The notes beneath the pieces were generated by a model. It searched no databases. It worked only from the letters and a program-made list of their open reading frames with translations, and was not told the DNA's origin. A stretch of DNA of 64,000 nt from assembly GCA_035499735.1 (NCBI GenBank), contig DATJYC010000051.1, positions 1-64,000 of the forward strand. Direction: 5' to 3'. Shown one piece after another: positions 18,524 to 28,412 of the stretch; within the stretch, counting starts at the first letter, position 1; each line of letters starts with the position of its first letter. Both the position numbers and the translations under genes were made by a program. This DNA is from VBDM01 sp035499735. GTDB lineage: Bacteria > Pseudomonadota > Gammaproteobacteria > Burkholderiales > SG8-39.

Positions 18524-19333
18524 CTATTTTGCCAGCCGCCGTCGGCGGGGTCCAGTTCCCGCACCCGCGAGTCTGTTGGCGATCGTGACAAACGCCGCAA
18601 CGGCGAGTTCCTGCGCCCTCTTGCCCGCGTCGATGCCGAGCTCGGCGAGCTCGGTCGCGGAGATCACGCCTGCGAGCGTGTTTCTCAAAGTCTTCCGGCG
18701 CATCGAAAACGCCTGAGCCACGATACGGGAAAGGCCGCCTTCGCTGACGGCCGCGAGCTCCTCCGCCGGCCGGGGCGTGAGCCGCACCACGGCGGAGCGG
18801 ACCTTCGGCGCTGGACGAAAAGCCTGCGGCGGAACCTCGAAGAGCCGCTCGATGCTGAAGCGGTATTGGAGCATCACCGACAGCCGCCCGTACTCCGGGT
18901 CCGAAGGCTTCGCCGCCATGCGATCGACGACCTCCTGCTGGAGCATGAAGTGCAGATCCCTGCAGCGGCTCGCCGCGGTCGCCACGTGGAAAAGCAGAGG
19001 AGTCGAGATGTTGTAGGGCAGATTGCCCACGATCCTGAGCGGCGCCGGCAAGGCTGCGAAATCGAACTTCAGGGCGTCGCCCTCGTGCACGGTCAACCTA
19101 CCGGCGTGGCGCTCGCGCAGCCGCGCGCCCAGGTCGCGGTCTATCTCGATGACATCGAGGTGCCCGAGGCGTGCGAGCAGAGGAGCGGTCAGCGCCCCGA
19201 GGCCCGGTCCGATTTCGACGACATGATCCCCCGGCCGCGGGTTGATGGCGGCGATGATGCGCTCGACGACCTTCGCGTCGACGAGAAAATGCTGGCCGAA
19301 CCTCTTCCGCGGGACGTGCCGGCGGGTCGCCAC
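18524..19333 (-). CDS. rsmA: 16S rRNA (adenine1518-N6/adenine1519-N6)-dimethyltransferase
   Basis: This protein of about 269 aa dimethylates two adjacent adenines near the 3' end of 16S rRNA. It shows RKRFGQHFLVD, the SAM-binding EIGPGLGALT (40-49), the catalytic NLPYNIS (104-110) and the KV-R-SAVVRL stretch of KsgA. The best start is GTG 19333, eight bases past the pdxA stop, since no ATG lies near the conserved N-terminus. It ends the lptD-surA-pdxA-rsmA operon. Confidence 0.95.
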   Translation of the reverse strand: MATRRHVPRKRFGQHFLVDAKVVERIIAAINPRPGDHVVEIGPGLGALTAPLLARLGHLDVIEIDRDLGARLRERHAGRLTVHEGDALKFDFAALPAPLRIVGNLPYNISTPLLFHVATAASRCRDLHFMLQQEVVDRMAAKPSDPEYGRLSVMLQYRFSIERLFEVPPQAFRPAPKVRSAVVRLTPRPAEELAAVSEGGLSRIVAQAFSMRRKTLRNTLAGVISATELAELGIDAGKRAQELAVAAFVTIANRLAGAGTGPRRRRLAK

Positions 19334-19340
19334 GGCGGCG

Positions 19341-20381
19341 CTAGCGAGCCGCCTGGGCGCCGGTCCGGGCCATCTCCATCGCAGTCTCGACGGCCTCGAT
19401 GAGGCTGTCGGCGCGTGCGCGCCCGGTGCCGGCGATGTCGACGGCGGTACCATGATCGACCGAGGTGCGGATGATAGGCAGCCCCAGGGTGATGTTGACG
19501 CCCTTCCCGAAGCTCGCGTACTTCAGCACCGGCAATCCCTGATCGTGGTACATCGCGAGCACGCAGTCGGCGCCCGCGAGGCGCTCCGGGACGAAAAGCG
19601 TATCCGCGGGCAGGGGCCCTTCGAGCCGCATGCCCTCGGCGCGCAGCTTCTCGAGGACGGGACCGATCACGTCGATCTCCTCCCGCCCGAAATAGCCGCC
19701 TTCGCCCGAGTGCGGATTCAGACCCGCGACCAGGATCCGCGGGGCGGCGACGCCGAAGTGACGCGTCAGTTCCGCGTGGATGATCCGAACCGTCCGCTCC
19801 AGGCGCTCGCTTGTCAGCTCGCGCGGAACGTCCTTCAGCGCAAGATGGGTCGTTGCGAGCGCGACGCGCAGCCCTCCGCCCGCGAGCATCATCACCACGT
19901 GCGGGGTGCCCGTGCGCTTCGCGAGATACTCCGTATGGCCGACGAAGGCGATGCCGCCGTCGTTGATGACGCCCTTGTGCACCGGGGCGGTGACGACCGC
20001 GGAAAACTCACCCGCCCTGCATCCATCGACCGCACGGTCGAGAAGCGAGATCACATATTGGGCGCTGCGAGCGTCCAGCTCGCCCGCCTTGCAGGCGTAG
20101 GAAAGGGGAAGGTGCAAGCACGCAATGGAGCCCGGTATCGCGGGCGTGCCGGGCTCGCGCAGCTTCACGCCCATCCCGAGCTGCCGCGCGCGCGCCTCGA
20201 GCACGTCCCGGTCGCCGAGCACGACCGTGCGGGCGGCGATAGGGCTCTGCGCGAGCGCAAGGCAGATGTCCGGACCAATGCCGGCCGGCTCGCCGGAGGT
20301 CACGGCGACCGGTCCGACGCCGCCGGCGCCGGAAGACTGGGCCCGCGCGCGCGCGACCCCCGATTGCAGGCGCGCGCTCAT
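19341..20381 (-). CDS. pdxA: 4-hydroxythreonine-4-phosphate dehydrogenase
   Basis: This 346-aa NAD-dependent enzyme oxidises 4-phosphohydroxy-L-threonine in pyridoxal phosphate synthesis. VTSGEPAGIGPDI, TAPVHKGVINDGGIAFVGHTE, NPHSGEGGYFG and the metal site AMYHDQGLPVLKY are conserved. ATG 20381 overlaps the surA stop (ATGA), which fixes the start against a longer frame reaching 20435. The conserved operon order links it to envelope genes without metabolic reason. Confidence 0.96.
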   Translation of the reverse strand: MSARLQSGVARARAQSSGAGGVGPVAVTSGEPAGIGPDICLALAQSPIAARTVVLGDRDVLEARARQLGMGVKLREPGTPAIPGSIACLHLPLSYACKAGELDARSAQYVISLLDRAVDGCRAGEFSAVVTAPVHKGVINDGGIAFVGHTEYLAKRTGTPHVVMMLAGGGLRVALATTHLALKDVPRELTSERLERTVRIIHAELTRHFGVAAPRILVAGLNPHSGEGGYFGREEIDVIGPVLEKLRAEGMRLEGPLPADTLFVPERLAGADCVLAMYHDQGLPVLKYASFGKGVNITLGLPIIRTSVDHGTAVDIAGTGRARADSLIEAVETAMEMARTGAQAAR

Positions 20382-21697
20382 CGCTCGTCGAGTCGCGTCT
20401 CGACGTAGGCGCGGTCGCGGAGCTGGCGCAGCCATTCCTGGTAGGCCTCGTCGCCCTTTCTTTCGAGCAGCGCCTTGCGCGCCTCGATGCGCTTGCGGTC
20501 CGTAGAAACGTCTGCGGTGCGCCGCTCGAGCACCTGGATGAGGTGCCAGCCGAAAGGAGTCTTGACGGGCTGGCTGACCTCCATGATCTTCAGCTCCGAG
20601 AAGGCGCGCTCGAACTCCGGCACCGTGTCTCCGGGATAGAGCCAGCCCAGATCCCCGCCCCGCGAAGCGGAGCCGTCGTCCGAATTCAGCCGGGCGAGCT
20701 CGGCGAAGTTCACTCCGTTTATGATGCGCTCGCGCAGCCCGAGGAGCTTTCTTTTGGCCTCGTCCTCCGAAACCAGATCGTTTGTGCGCACGAGTATGTG
20801 ACGGACGTGCGCCTGCTCGACGAGAAGGGGCGCGTCTGCTCCGCGCACCTCCAGGAGCTTGACGACGTGAAACCCCGCAGGGCTGCGAAACGCCCCGCTC
20901 ACCCCCCCGGGGGCGAGGCCGGACAGCGCCTCGACGAACAGCTCCGGAAGGCGCTGCCGGTTGCGCCAGCCGATGACACCGCCCTGAAGGGCGTCCGGCG
21001 CGTCGGAATAGGTTGCCGCGACCTGGGCGAAGTCCGCACCTTCCTTGAGCCGCTTGACCACTTCTTCGGCGCGGGCGCGCTTCGCTTCCACCTGCGCCGG
21101 GGTCGCCTGCTCGGGCACCCGGATAAGCACGTGGGCAACGTTGTACTCGAGGCCGACCTCTTTTCTCTCGCTTTGTTCCTGGATGATGTTGTCGATCTCG
21201 CCTTCGCTGACGGTGAGCTTGCTGGTGACTTCGCGATCCCGGAGGCGCGACAGCAGGATCTCGTTGCGCAGTTCCTCCCTGAACTTGTCGAACGGTATCG
21301 AATCGCTCTCGAGGCGTTGTCTGAATTCCGTAAGGGATAGCTTGTTGTTCTCCGCAACGCGGTTCACGGTACGGTCGAGTTCAAGGTCATCGACCCGCAT
21401 GCCGGTTTCTCTTGCGTATTGCAGCTGCACCTTCTCCATGATGAGGCGATCGAGGACCTGATGCTCGATGTCGGAGCTGTCGATGCCCGAGCCACCTCTG
21501 CGCTGCAGCTCCTTCTGTACCCGGGCGATGCGGTCGGAAAGCTCGTACTGCGTTATGACCTCCTTGTTGACCACAGCGACGATGCGATCGAGCAGATCGA
21601 TGCGGCTGGTCGCGGCCTGATTCGGGCGCGCGCCTTGCGCGAGCGCCATGCCGCTCGCGAGGAGGGCTGTCAGGGTCAGGGCCAGGGCCAATCTCAT
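20378..21697 (-). CDS. surA: Periplasmic chaperone and peptidyl-prolyl isomerase SurA
   Basis: This 439-aa chaperone delivers unfolded outer-membrane proteins, LptD included, to the BAM complex. A signal peptide (1-21, cleavage near ALAQ) is followed by the SurA N-terminal helical region starting DRIVAVVNKEVITQYEL, then two parvulin domains (about 185-285, GGVIGWRNRQRLPELF; and about 300-395, RGGDLGWLYPGDTVPEFE), and a C-terminal helix. It begins 13 bases after lptD and overlaps pdxA. Confidence 0.96.
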   Translation of the reverse strand: MRLALALTLTALLASGMALAQGARPNQAATSRIDLLDRIVAVVNKEVITQYELSDRIARVQKELQRRGGSGIDSSDIEHQVLDRLIMEKVQLQYARETGMRVDDLELDRTVNRVAENNKLSLTEFRQRLESDSIPFDKFREELRNEILLSRLRDREVTSKLTVSEGEIDNIIQEQSERKEVGLEYNVAHVLIRVPEQATPAQVEAKRARAEEVVKRLKEGADFAQVAATYSDAPDALQGGVIGWRNRQRLPELFVEALSGLAPGGVSGAFRSPAGFHVVKLLEVRGADAPLLVEQAHVRHILVRTNDLVSEDEAKRKLLGLRERIINGVNFAELARLNSDDGSASRGGDLGWLYPGDTVPEFERAFSELKIMEVSQPVKTPFGWHLIQVLERRTADVSTDRKRIEARKALLERKGDEAYQEWLRQLRDRAYVETRLDER

Positions 21698-21710
21698 GGT
21701 CGGTTCCGCC

Positions 21711-24041
21711 TCAATTGTAGAGGTCTACCTGGGCGTCCGGCTTGCCCTCAGGGCCAGGGCCGTTGATCTGCTGGTAGCCGGGCACGTTGCGCTTCAACGC
21801 CTCGAGCGGATTCGACCCCAGGCGCGAGAACCCGTTCAGCTCGAGCTGTATGAACAGGCTCGAGGAAGTGGTGGTCGCTGTGAGCGCGAATTTCTGCAGG
21901 ATCAGGCGCGTCGTCCAGCACCCTTCCGCGTACTCCAGGCCGCCTATGGTCTCGATGATCTTGCTGTCCGGAAGCGAGTAGTTGAACCGCCCGACCCCGT
22001 ACCACTTGCCGAAAAGCGGCCACTGGGCGGAGACGTCGATCTGCTTGGTGGGGCCGTTTTGCGTGACGTCTCCGCTGAGGTAGCGGTAGCTGACGTTGAG
22101 CGTTCTCAGGCTCTCGGGGCGGTAGCGCGCCGCCAGCGTCAGGCGCTCGGTGCGGAAGTCGCGCTGGTCGTACTCGGTGCCCGCATCCATCGACCACGCG
22201 GGAGAAAGGCGCCCCGACAGAGCCGCCAGCAGGTTCGACGCCTTGTAGGTCCGCGGCGTGTCCGTGGGGTTGAGCGTCACCTGCTGGTCCTTGAAGTAGT
22301 AGCGCTGCCCCAGCGTGCCGCGCATCACTTCCTGGCCGTTCGAGGGCAGCAGCAGGCGGGAAGTCACCGCCGCGGTGAGCTGGTTCGCGTCGTTGATACG
22401 ATCGCCCCCCGTGAAGCTGTTCTCGGAGAAAATCTGCGCATAGTTGAAGTCCGCGATGGCCGTGTCGAAAAGCGGTATCTGGTTCTGGTCGCGGAACGGA
22501 ACGTATACGTAGAACAGCCGCGGCTCGAGCGTCTGCGTGACTGTCTGCCCGAAGGCCTGCGTCTCCTTCTCGAACATCAGTCCGCTGTCCAGGCTGTAAA
22601 GGGGCAGCGCGCGGCCGATCGTGCGGGGCACCGGCTCGCCACCGTTGGCGGGCGCGGGACCGGGCCGCACCGTCGTGGAGGCGGCCGTGTTCTGATCGAG
22701 CGAATAGTAGGTCGCGCTGTAGCTCACCTTCGGCGTGATGAAATACTGCGGAGCCATCAACGGATAGCTCACGCTCGGAAAAACGGTGGTGCGCATTGCA
22801 GTGACGAGCATGGGGTGGCTGAAATTCACGAACTCCTCGGCGGACCGGAAGTCGAATCCGGCGACGTCCTGGCGCAGGGTCGTGAGAGTAAGCTGGGGCG
22901 TACGGCCGTAGGGGGCGACGATGGGGTTCTCCGGATCCTGGAGCACCTGGAAGGTCTGGATGCGGGCGGTCGTCGAATAGCTGCCCGAGCCCCACCAGTT
23001 CCCGTTATAGGTGGCGAAGCCCTCGCGCGGCAGCGTCGTCTGCGATGTCAGATTGATGCGGGTCGACAGATCGCGGAAGTAGTTGTCGTCCGAGACCTTG
23101 TTCAGGTTTAGCCCGCCCACGAGCTTGTTGTCGCGGTTGTAGGAGCCGAGGAAGCTGATCAGAGACCGCCCCTCATCGAGGGTTCGATCGTTCGGCAGCT
23201 GCTCGGCGTCAAGCTGGGTGGTGTAATTCTTCTCCATGTAGCGGACCTGCTCGACGAGCTGGGTTCCCCGTTTCTGCAGGTAGCGCGGCGTAAGCGTCGC
23301 GTCGTAGTTGGGCGCGAGGTTCAGGTAGTACGGGACGCCGACCTCGATTCCGCTCTTTCCGGAAATCGTTGTCTGGAGCGGGAGAAATCCCGACTTGCGC
23401 TCGTTGTTGAGCGAGAAATTCATCGTCGGGGCGGAAATGACGTGCACGCCCTCGAAATACAGGCTGCCGCCGTGGGCCGTGCCGACCGAGCGGGTGAAGT
23501 CGAGGTCCAGCTCGTCGGCGCGGACGTACCAGCCGTCGTCGCCGGGCTTGCACGACGTGAACAGGCCGTTCTTTATCCGGTAACGGTCTTCCCCCAGGAT
23601 CTCCAGGCTCTCGGCTTGTCCGCGCCCCGAAACGGGCTCCCGGTTGGGTCGGGGTCGTGGCGCGAGCGTGAACTCGGGCTGCTCGATTGTCCCGGTCGAA
23701 TCCCTGAGCGAGTACCTGAGGCCGGGACCCCGGAGGCTGTCAGCGCCCTGCTGCAGCCGAACGTTGCCTTTGGCCTGCACCTGCTCTGTGTCCTCGGAGT
23801 AGCTGAGCGAATCCGCGCGGATCGACACGTCGCCGCGCCGAAGGGTCGCGTTGCCCATCGCGGTGGTCTCCCCGCCCGCGGCGCCTTCGATACGGTCCGC
23901 TTCCAGCGTCGTCGGAGCGTTGGGGTCGGGCTTCACCCGCTCTTGGCGGGGCGCCTGCAGTCCTCTGCCTTGTCCGCACGCCGGAGCGGAGCACAGTAGA
24001 GCGAGTGCCAGCGCCAAGAAGCGGGCAGGAAGAAAAGGCAT
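21711..24041 (-). CDS. lptD: LPS-assembly protein LptD (OstA/Imp)
   Basis: This 776-aa outer-membrane protein inserts LPS in the outer leaflet together with LptE. It has a signal peptide (1-23), a periplasmic beta-jellyroll OstA domain (about 40-150: TLEADRIEGAAGGETTAMGN, VQAKGNVRLQQGADSLRG) and a large C-terminal barrel (about 200-775) with NFSHPMLVTAMRTTVFPS. Cysteines in the TSCKPGDDGWYVRADE segment and near the C-terminus (YAEGCWTTRL) fit the inter-domain disulfides. It heads the - strand operon and is divergent from amgK. Confidence 0.95.
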   Translation of the reverse strand: MPFLPARFLALALALLCSAPACGQGRGLQAPRQERVKPDPNAPTTLEADRIEGAAGGETTAMGNATLRRGDVSIRADSLSYSEDTEQVQAKGNVRLQQGADSLRGPGLRYSLRDSTGTIEQPEFTLAPRPRPNREPVSGRGQAESLEILGEDRYRIKNGLFTSCKPGDDGWYVRADELDLDFTRSVGTAHGGSLYFEGVHVISAPTMNFSLNNERKSGFLPLQTTISGKSGIEVGVPYYLNLAPNYDATLTPRYLQKRGTQLVEQVRYMEKNYTTQLDAEQLPNDRTLDEGRSLISFLGSYNRDNKLVGGLNLNKVSDDNYFRDLSTRINLTSQTTLPREGFATYNGNWWGSGSYSTTARIQTFQVLQDPENPIVAPYGRTPQLTLTTLRQDVAGFDFRSAEEFVNFSHPMLVTAMRTTVFPSVSYPLMAPQYFITPKVSYSATYYSLDQNTAASTTVRPGPAPANGGEPVPRTIGRALPLYSLDSGLMFEKETQAFGQTVTQTLEPRLFYVYVPFRDQNQIPLFDTAIADFNYAQIFSENSFTGGDRINDANQLTAAVTSRLLLPSNGQEVMRGTLGQRYYFKDQQVTLNPTDTPRTYKASNLLAALSGRLSPAWSMDAGTEYDQRDFRTERLTLAARYRPESLRTLNVSYRYLSGDVTQNGPTKQIDVSAQWPLFGKWYGVGRFNYSLPDSKIIETIGGLEYAEGCWTTRLILQKFALTATTTSSSLFIQLELNGFSRLGSNPLEALKRNVPGYQQINGPGPEGKPDAQVDLYN

Positions 24042-24132
24042 ATCGCGGAGCGATTCGAGGATGGGCTGCCGGACCGAGTGCTAAAATCGCACAAATCAGA
24101 GGTGAAGGCAATTCTTTGTTTCCGGAGGAGTT

Positions 24133-25128
24133 TTGGATCGCGCTGAGCAATTGCGGCGCTGGCTGAACGCGACACTCGGCGAGGAGCCCCGTATTGCTAC
24201 CGCATCGGACGATGCGAGCTTTCGGCGCTATTTCCGGGTTCGCCGGGCAGGGGCCGGGCCTTCGCTCATCGCCATGGACGCCCCGCCCGAGAAGGAAAGC
24301 TGCGAGCCATTCGTGAGAGTGGCGCGCCTTTTCTCCGCGGCAGGTGTGCATGTTCCGGCGATCCATGCGCAGGACATCACCCAGGGCTTCCTGCTGCTCT
24401 CGGACCTGGGCGACACGACCTATTTGAGCGTCCTCGATGCGCGTAGCGCCAGCGTGCTCTACGGGCATGCCCTCGACGCCCTCGTACGGATCCAGCTGGC
24501 GACCCGCCCCGGAGAGTTGCCCGATTACGGCCGGGGATTGCTCGAGCGGGAATTGCGCCTGTTCCCCGATTGGTACGTGGCGCGCCAGCTCGGCCGGAGC
24601 CTCTCCGCCGCGCAAGCGGAAGGCCTCGAGAGGGCGTTTTCGGCGATCCTCGCGAACAATCTCGCGCAGCCGCGCGTATTCGTGCACCGCGACTATCACT
24701 CGCGCAACCTCATGGTGTCGGAACCCTGTCCCGGGATTCTCGATTTTCAGGACGCGGTGTGCGGCCCGATCACCTACGATCTGGTGTCGCTCCTGCGCGA
24801 CGCCTACATCGCCTGGGAGGAGGAGCGCGTCATCGACTGGGCGGTGCAGTATTGGGAGAGAGCCCGTGCCGCGAACCTGCCTGTCCCCCCGGACTTCGCC
24901 GATTTCTACCGCGACTTCGAATGGATGGGTGCACAGCGGCAGCTCAAGGTATTGGGCATCTTCGCTCGGCTATCCCTGAGAGACGGAAAGGACGGCTACC
25001 TGAAGGATCAGCCTCGCGTCATGGGCTACCTGAAGCGAACCTGCGAGCGCTACCGCGAGCTCGCGCCGCTCGCGCTGCTGCTCGACGAACTCGACGCGAC
25101 AGAGAGGCGCGTCGGCTACACCTTCTGA
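24133..25128 (+). CDS. amgK: N-acetylmuramate/N-acetylglucosamine 1-kinase AmgK
   Basis: This 331-aa aminoglycoside-phosphotransferase-fold kinase phosphorylates recycled MurNAc and GlcNAc at the anomeric position, in the route that bypasses de novo MurNAc synthesis. The catalytic loop HRDYHSRNLM, the metal-binding DFQDAVCGPITYDL and an N-terminal SDDASFRRYFRV fit the family. The start is TTG 24133, seven bases from a GGAGGAG Shine-Dalgarno. It is followed by murU, which completes the pathway step, and is divergent from lptD by 91 bp. Confidence 0.92.
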   Translation: MDRAEQLRRWLNATLGEEPRIATASDDASFRRYFRVRRAGAGPSLIAMDAPPEKESCEPFVRVARLFSAAGVHVPAIHAQDITQGFLLLSDLGDTTYLSVLDARSASVLYGHALDALVRIQLATRPGELPDYGRGLLERELRLFPDWYVARQLGRSLSAAQAEGLERAFSAILANNLAQPRVFVHRDYHSRNLMVSEPCPGILDFQDAVCGPITYDLVSLLRDAYIAWEEERVIDWAVQYWERARAANLPVPPDFADFYRDFEWMGAQRQLKVLGIFARLSLRDGKDGYLKDQPRVMGYLKRTCERYRELAPLALLLDELDATERRVGYTF

Positions 25129-25136
25129 GGTCGAAC

Positions 25137-25799
25137 GTGAAAGCGATGATACTCGCGGCCGGGCGGGGCGAGCGCATGAGGCCTCTGTCGGACCTGCTGC
25201 CCAAGTGTCTTCTCGACGTGCGCGGGAGACCCCTGATCGCCTGGCTCATCGATGCCCTGGCGCGCGCGGGCGTGCGCGAGATCGTGATCAACCACGCGCA
25301 CCTCGGCCACATGATCGAGGCCGCGCTCGGCGACGGCAGCCGCTTCGGCGTGGCGATCCGCTACTCCCCGGAGCGCGAGGCGCTCGAGACCGCGGGAGGC
25401 ATCGCCAATGCGCTTCCCCTCCTCGGCGAATCGCCGTTTCTCGCCGTGAACGGCGACATCTTCTGTGATTTCGATTTCTCCCGCCTCGTGACGCTCGCTC
25501 CCGGCGAGGCGCACGCTCACCTCGTGCTGGTGCCCAACCCCGAGCATCACCCGCGCGGGGACTTCTGCCTGCGCGGATCGCAAGTCTGCGACGCGGGAGA
25601 GCCGAAATGGACTTTCGGCGGCATCGGGCTCTACCGTCCCGAGCTCTTCGCCGGCGTGAAACGCGGCTCCAAGGGACAGCTCGCGACGCTGCTGCGCGCG
25701 GCGATGCCGCGCGGCCTGGTCACCGGCGAATTGCATCGCGGCGAGTGGCACGACGTAGGCACGCCGAAGCGGCTCGCCGAGCTGAACGAGCCCGCTTGA
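25137..25799 (+). CDS. murU: N-acetylmuramate alpha-1-phosphate uridylyltransferase MurU
   Basis: This 220-aa nucleotidyltransferase makes UDP-MurNAc from MurNAc-1-phosphate. The pyrophosphorylase signature MILAAGRGERMRPLSD followed by PKCLLDVRGRPL, the NGDIFCDFD metal site and GGIGLYRPELF are clear. GTG 25137 has a GAGG Shine-Dalgarno at the expected distance; ATG 25146 is the alternative. It lies eight bases after amgK, the standard amgK-murU recycling pair. Confidence 0.93.
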   Translation: MKAMILAAGRGERMRPLSDLLPKCLLDVRGRPLIAWLIDALARAGVREIVINHAHLGHMIEAALGDGSRFGVAIRYSPEREALETAGGIANALPLLGESPFLAVNGDIFCDFDFSRLVTLAPGEAHAHLVLVPNPEHHPRGDFCLRGSQVCDAGEPKWTFGGIGLYRPELFAGVKRGSKGQLATLLRAAMPRGLVTGELHRGEWHDVGTPKRLAELNEPA

Positions 25800-25830
25800 T
25801 CGGCCTCCCGAAGCGGACGACAATTCGCGA

Positions 25831-27144
25831 ATGGACACGGCGAACGTCCTCTCGCGCTGCGCGGAGCGCCGCCACGCCCTGCAGCTGCGCATGGGCCGGG
25901 GCGTGGCTCTCATACCCACGGCTCCCGCGCGCGCGCGCAATCGCGACAGCGAATACCTTTATCGTTTCGACAGCTACTTTTACTACCTGACCGGATTCAC
26001 CGAGCCCGATGCGGTGCTGGTGCTCACCGCCGGCGACACACCCAAGTCGGTCCTCTTCTGCCGCAAGCGCGATCCGGCGCGCGAACTCTGGGACGGCGTG
26101 CGCAGCGGCCCGGAGGGGGCCAAGGCTGCGCTGGGGCTCGACGAGGCCTTCCCGATCGAGATGCTCGACGAGCAGATCCCGAAGCTTCTTGCCGATCAGC
26201 CGGTGCTGCACTATGCGCCGGGATCCGACACAGCCTGGGACGCACGGATCATGGGCTGGCTGAACCAGGTACGCGCGCAGGGGCGTGCCGGCGTCGCCGC
26301 TCCGGCCGAGATCCGCGACACGCGCACGATGCTCGACGAAATGCGCCTGGTCAAGGACGAGGGCGAGCTTGCGGTGATGCGTCGCGCAGCGACGATTTCC
26401 GTCGCCGCGCACGAGCGGGCGATGCGCGCGACGTGCCCGGGAAGATACGAGTACGAGATCGAGGCCGAGCTGCTGTACGAGTTTCGGCGCCGCGGCTCAC
26501 AATACCCGGCCTACACCCCGATCGTAGCCGGAGGTGCGAACGCCTGCATCCTGCACTACCGCGAGAACAGCGCGCGCCTTATAGACGGCGATCTGCTCCT
26601 CGTTGACGCGGGCTGCGAGCTCGACGGCTACGCCTCGGATGTGACCCGCACCTTCCCCGTCAACGGCAGGTTCAGCGGGCCGCAAAAGGACGTCTACGAG
26701 TTGGTGCTCGCGGCGCAGGCGGCGGCGATCGCGGCGGTAGGAACCGGGGCTCGCTGGGACGAGCCGCACAACGCCGCCGTGAGAACCCTCGCCCGCGGCT
26801 TCATCGATCTCGGCCTCTGTGTCGGGACTGTCGACGAGGTGATTTCGACCGAGGACTACCGGCGCTTCTACATGCATCGCACGGGGCATTGGCTGGGGCT
26901 GGACGTTCACGACGCCGGAGAATACAAGGCGGGCGGCGAATGGCGCCGCCTCGAGCCCGGGATGACGCTCACCGTCGAGCCGGGATGCTACATCCGTCCG
27001 GCGGAGAAGGTCCCCGAGGCGTTGTGGAACATCGGCGTGCGCATCGAGGACGACGTCGCCGTGACGGCGACCGGGTGCGAGGTGCTCACGGCCGCCGCGC
27101 CGAAATCGGTGGGCGACATCGAGGCGCTCGTTGGGCGCGAGTGA
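25831..27144 (+). CDS. pepP: Xaa-Pro aminopeptidase P
   Basis: This 437-aa dinuclear manganese peptidase removes an N-terminal residue preceding proline. The creatinase-like N-domain (about 1-170; YLYRFDSYFYYLTGF) is followed by the pita-bread catalytic domain with metal ligands in VDAGCELDGYASDVTR, HRTGHWLGLDVHD, VEPGCYI and IRIEDDV-like VRIEDDVAV. The length matches the E. coli-type enzyme. The 3' end overlaps the ubiH start by 14 bases; the pepP-ubiH pairing is widely conserved. Confidence 0.96.
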   Translation: MDTANVLSRCAERRHALQLRMGRGVALIPTAPARARNRDSEYLYRFDSYFYYLTGFTEPDAVLVLTAGDTPKSVLFCRKRDPARELWDGVRSGPEGAKAALGLDEAFPIEMLDEQIPKLLADQPVLHYAPGSDTAWDARIMGWLNQVRAQGRAGVAAPAEIRDTRTMLDEMRLVKDEGELAVMRRAATISVAAHERAMRATCPGRYEYEIEAELLYEFRRRGSQYPAYTPIVAGGANACILHYRENSARLIDGDLLLVDAGCELDGYASDVTRTFPVNGRFSGPQKDVYELVLAAQAAAIAAVGTGARWDEPHNAAVRTLARGFIDLGLCVGTVDEVISTEDYRRFYMHRTGHWLGLDVHDAGEYKAGGEWRRLEPGMTLTVEPGCYIRPAEKVPEALWNIGVRIEDDVAVTATGCEVLTAAAPKSVGDIEALVGRE

Positions 27145-28276
27145 GCAGCCCGAAGTCGACCTGGCCGAAGTCGACGTGGCAATAGTCGGCGGCGGGCCCG
27201 TAGGCTCGGCGCTCGCGATCGCTCTGTCGGGGAGCGGAGTGTCGTTCGCGCGGATCGCGGGCGAAACCGGAGCCGCCGACCGCCCGATCGCCCTGTCTCA
27301 CGGCAGTCGGCTCATCCTCGAGCGCCTCGACGCATGGGGAGTCCTGCCGAGCACGCCTATTCGCACCATTCACGTCTCGCAGCAGGGGTTCGGCAGGACG
27401 GTGATGCGCTCCTCCGACTACGGGCTCCCTGCCCTCGGGTACGTCGTCGCCTACTCGGAGCTGGTCGCGCACCTCGCGACCCGCACTCCCGCCCTCCCCG
27501 AGACCTTGACCAAGTGGGAGCATTCGGACGGCGGAATCGTCCTCCATCTGTCGGGCGCTGCAGGCGAAGCACGCGTGAGAGCGCGGTTGCTTGTGCTCGC
27601 CGACGGCGGATTGAGTCGCGACGCCGACCGCGTCGTCGACTACCGCCAGCGCGCCATCGTCGCCGAGGTCGTGGCCCGGCATCCTTCTGCGGGTACCGCC
27701 TGGGAGCGCTTCACCGCCGAAGGGCCGCTCGCTTTGCTTCCGTTCCGGGATCGACACGCCCTCGTGTGGAGCGTGAGCCCGGGGACCGCCGAGTCGCTTT
27801 GCGCGCTTCCGGAGCGCGAGTTCCTCGCGCAGCTGGGCGGGGCGTTCGGCGGCAGGCTCGGAGAATTCCGCTCCTGCGGGGCCCGCGCTAGCTTTCCGCT
27901 GGCTCTGCGCCGCAGCGCGGTACGCCCCTCACCCCGAGTCGTCGCCATAGGCAATGCCGCGCAGGCGCTGCACCCGGTCGCCGGGCAGGGACTGAACCTC
28001 GGTCTGCGCGACGCCTGGGAATTGGCTCGGATGTTGCTTGACGTCGCTCCAGAGGAAGTGGGTGCGCAACGTTTTCTCGCCCGCTACGCGCGCGGACGCT
28101 GGCTCGACCGCCATACCGGAATCGGTTTCACCGATTTTCTGGTCAGAACATTCTCGAACTCGGTGCCGCCGCTCGCCGTGGCGCGCGGCGCGGGCCTCGC
28201 GCTCCTCGACCTTCTGCCGCCCGCCAGGCATTTTCTCGCCCGTCGCATGATTTTCGGGGCGCGCGCGCTGCCCTGA
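27131..28276 (+). CDS. ubiH: UbiH-family ubiquinone ring hydroxylase
   Basis: This 381-aa FAD monooxygenase has VAIVGGGPVGSALAIALSG (FAD dinucleotide fold), VLADGGLSRD (DG motif) and AIGNAAQALHPVAGQGLNLGLRD (ribityl binding). The GD of the third motif, normally GD[AS]AH, here reads GNAAQ, seen in some UbiH members. The position directly after pepP is that of ubiH in E. coli, which supports the symbol. The TTG at 27131 overlaps pepP; GTG 27176 would shorten the N-terminus too close to the FAD motif. Confidence 0.88.
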   Translation: MGASEQPEVDLAEVDVAIVGGGPVGSALAIALSGSGVSFARIAGETGAADRPIALSHGSRLILERLDAWGVLPSTPIRTIHVSQQGFGRTVMRSSDYGLPALGYVVAYSELVAHLATRTPALPETLTKWEHSDGGIVLHLSGAAGEARVRARLLVLADGGLSRDADRVVDYRQRAIVAEVVARHPSAGTAWERFTAEGPLALLPFRDRHALVWSVSPGTAESLCALPEREFLAQLGGAFGGRLGEFRSCGARASFPLALRRSAVRPSPRVVAIGNAAQALHPVAGQGLNLGLRDAWELARMLLDVAPEEVGAQRFLARYARGRWLDRHTGIGFTDFLVRTFSNSVPPLAVARGAGLALLDLLPPARHFLARRMIFGARALP

Positions 28277-28412
28277 AGCGCCGCAGGCGCCGGCATCAGC
28301 GGGCGCAGTCGCCGCGCGAGAAAATCGAGCGCGCGAAGCGCGGAAATCCTTCCCTTGATGCTCGCGTTTAGGTATAGAATTGCGCTCCCTCGAAAAATTT
28401 CCGTGAACGTCG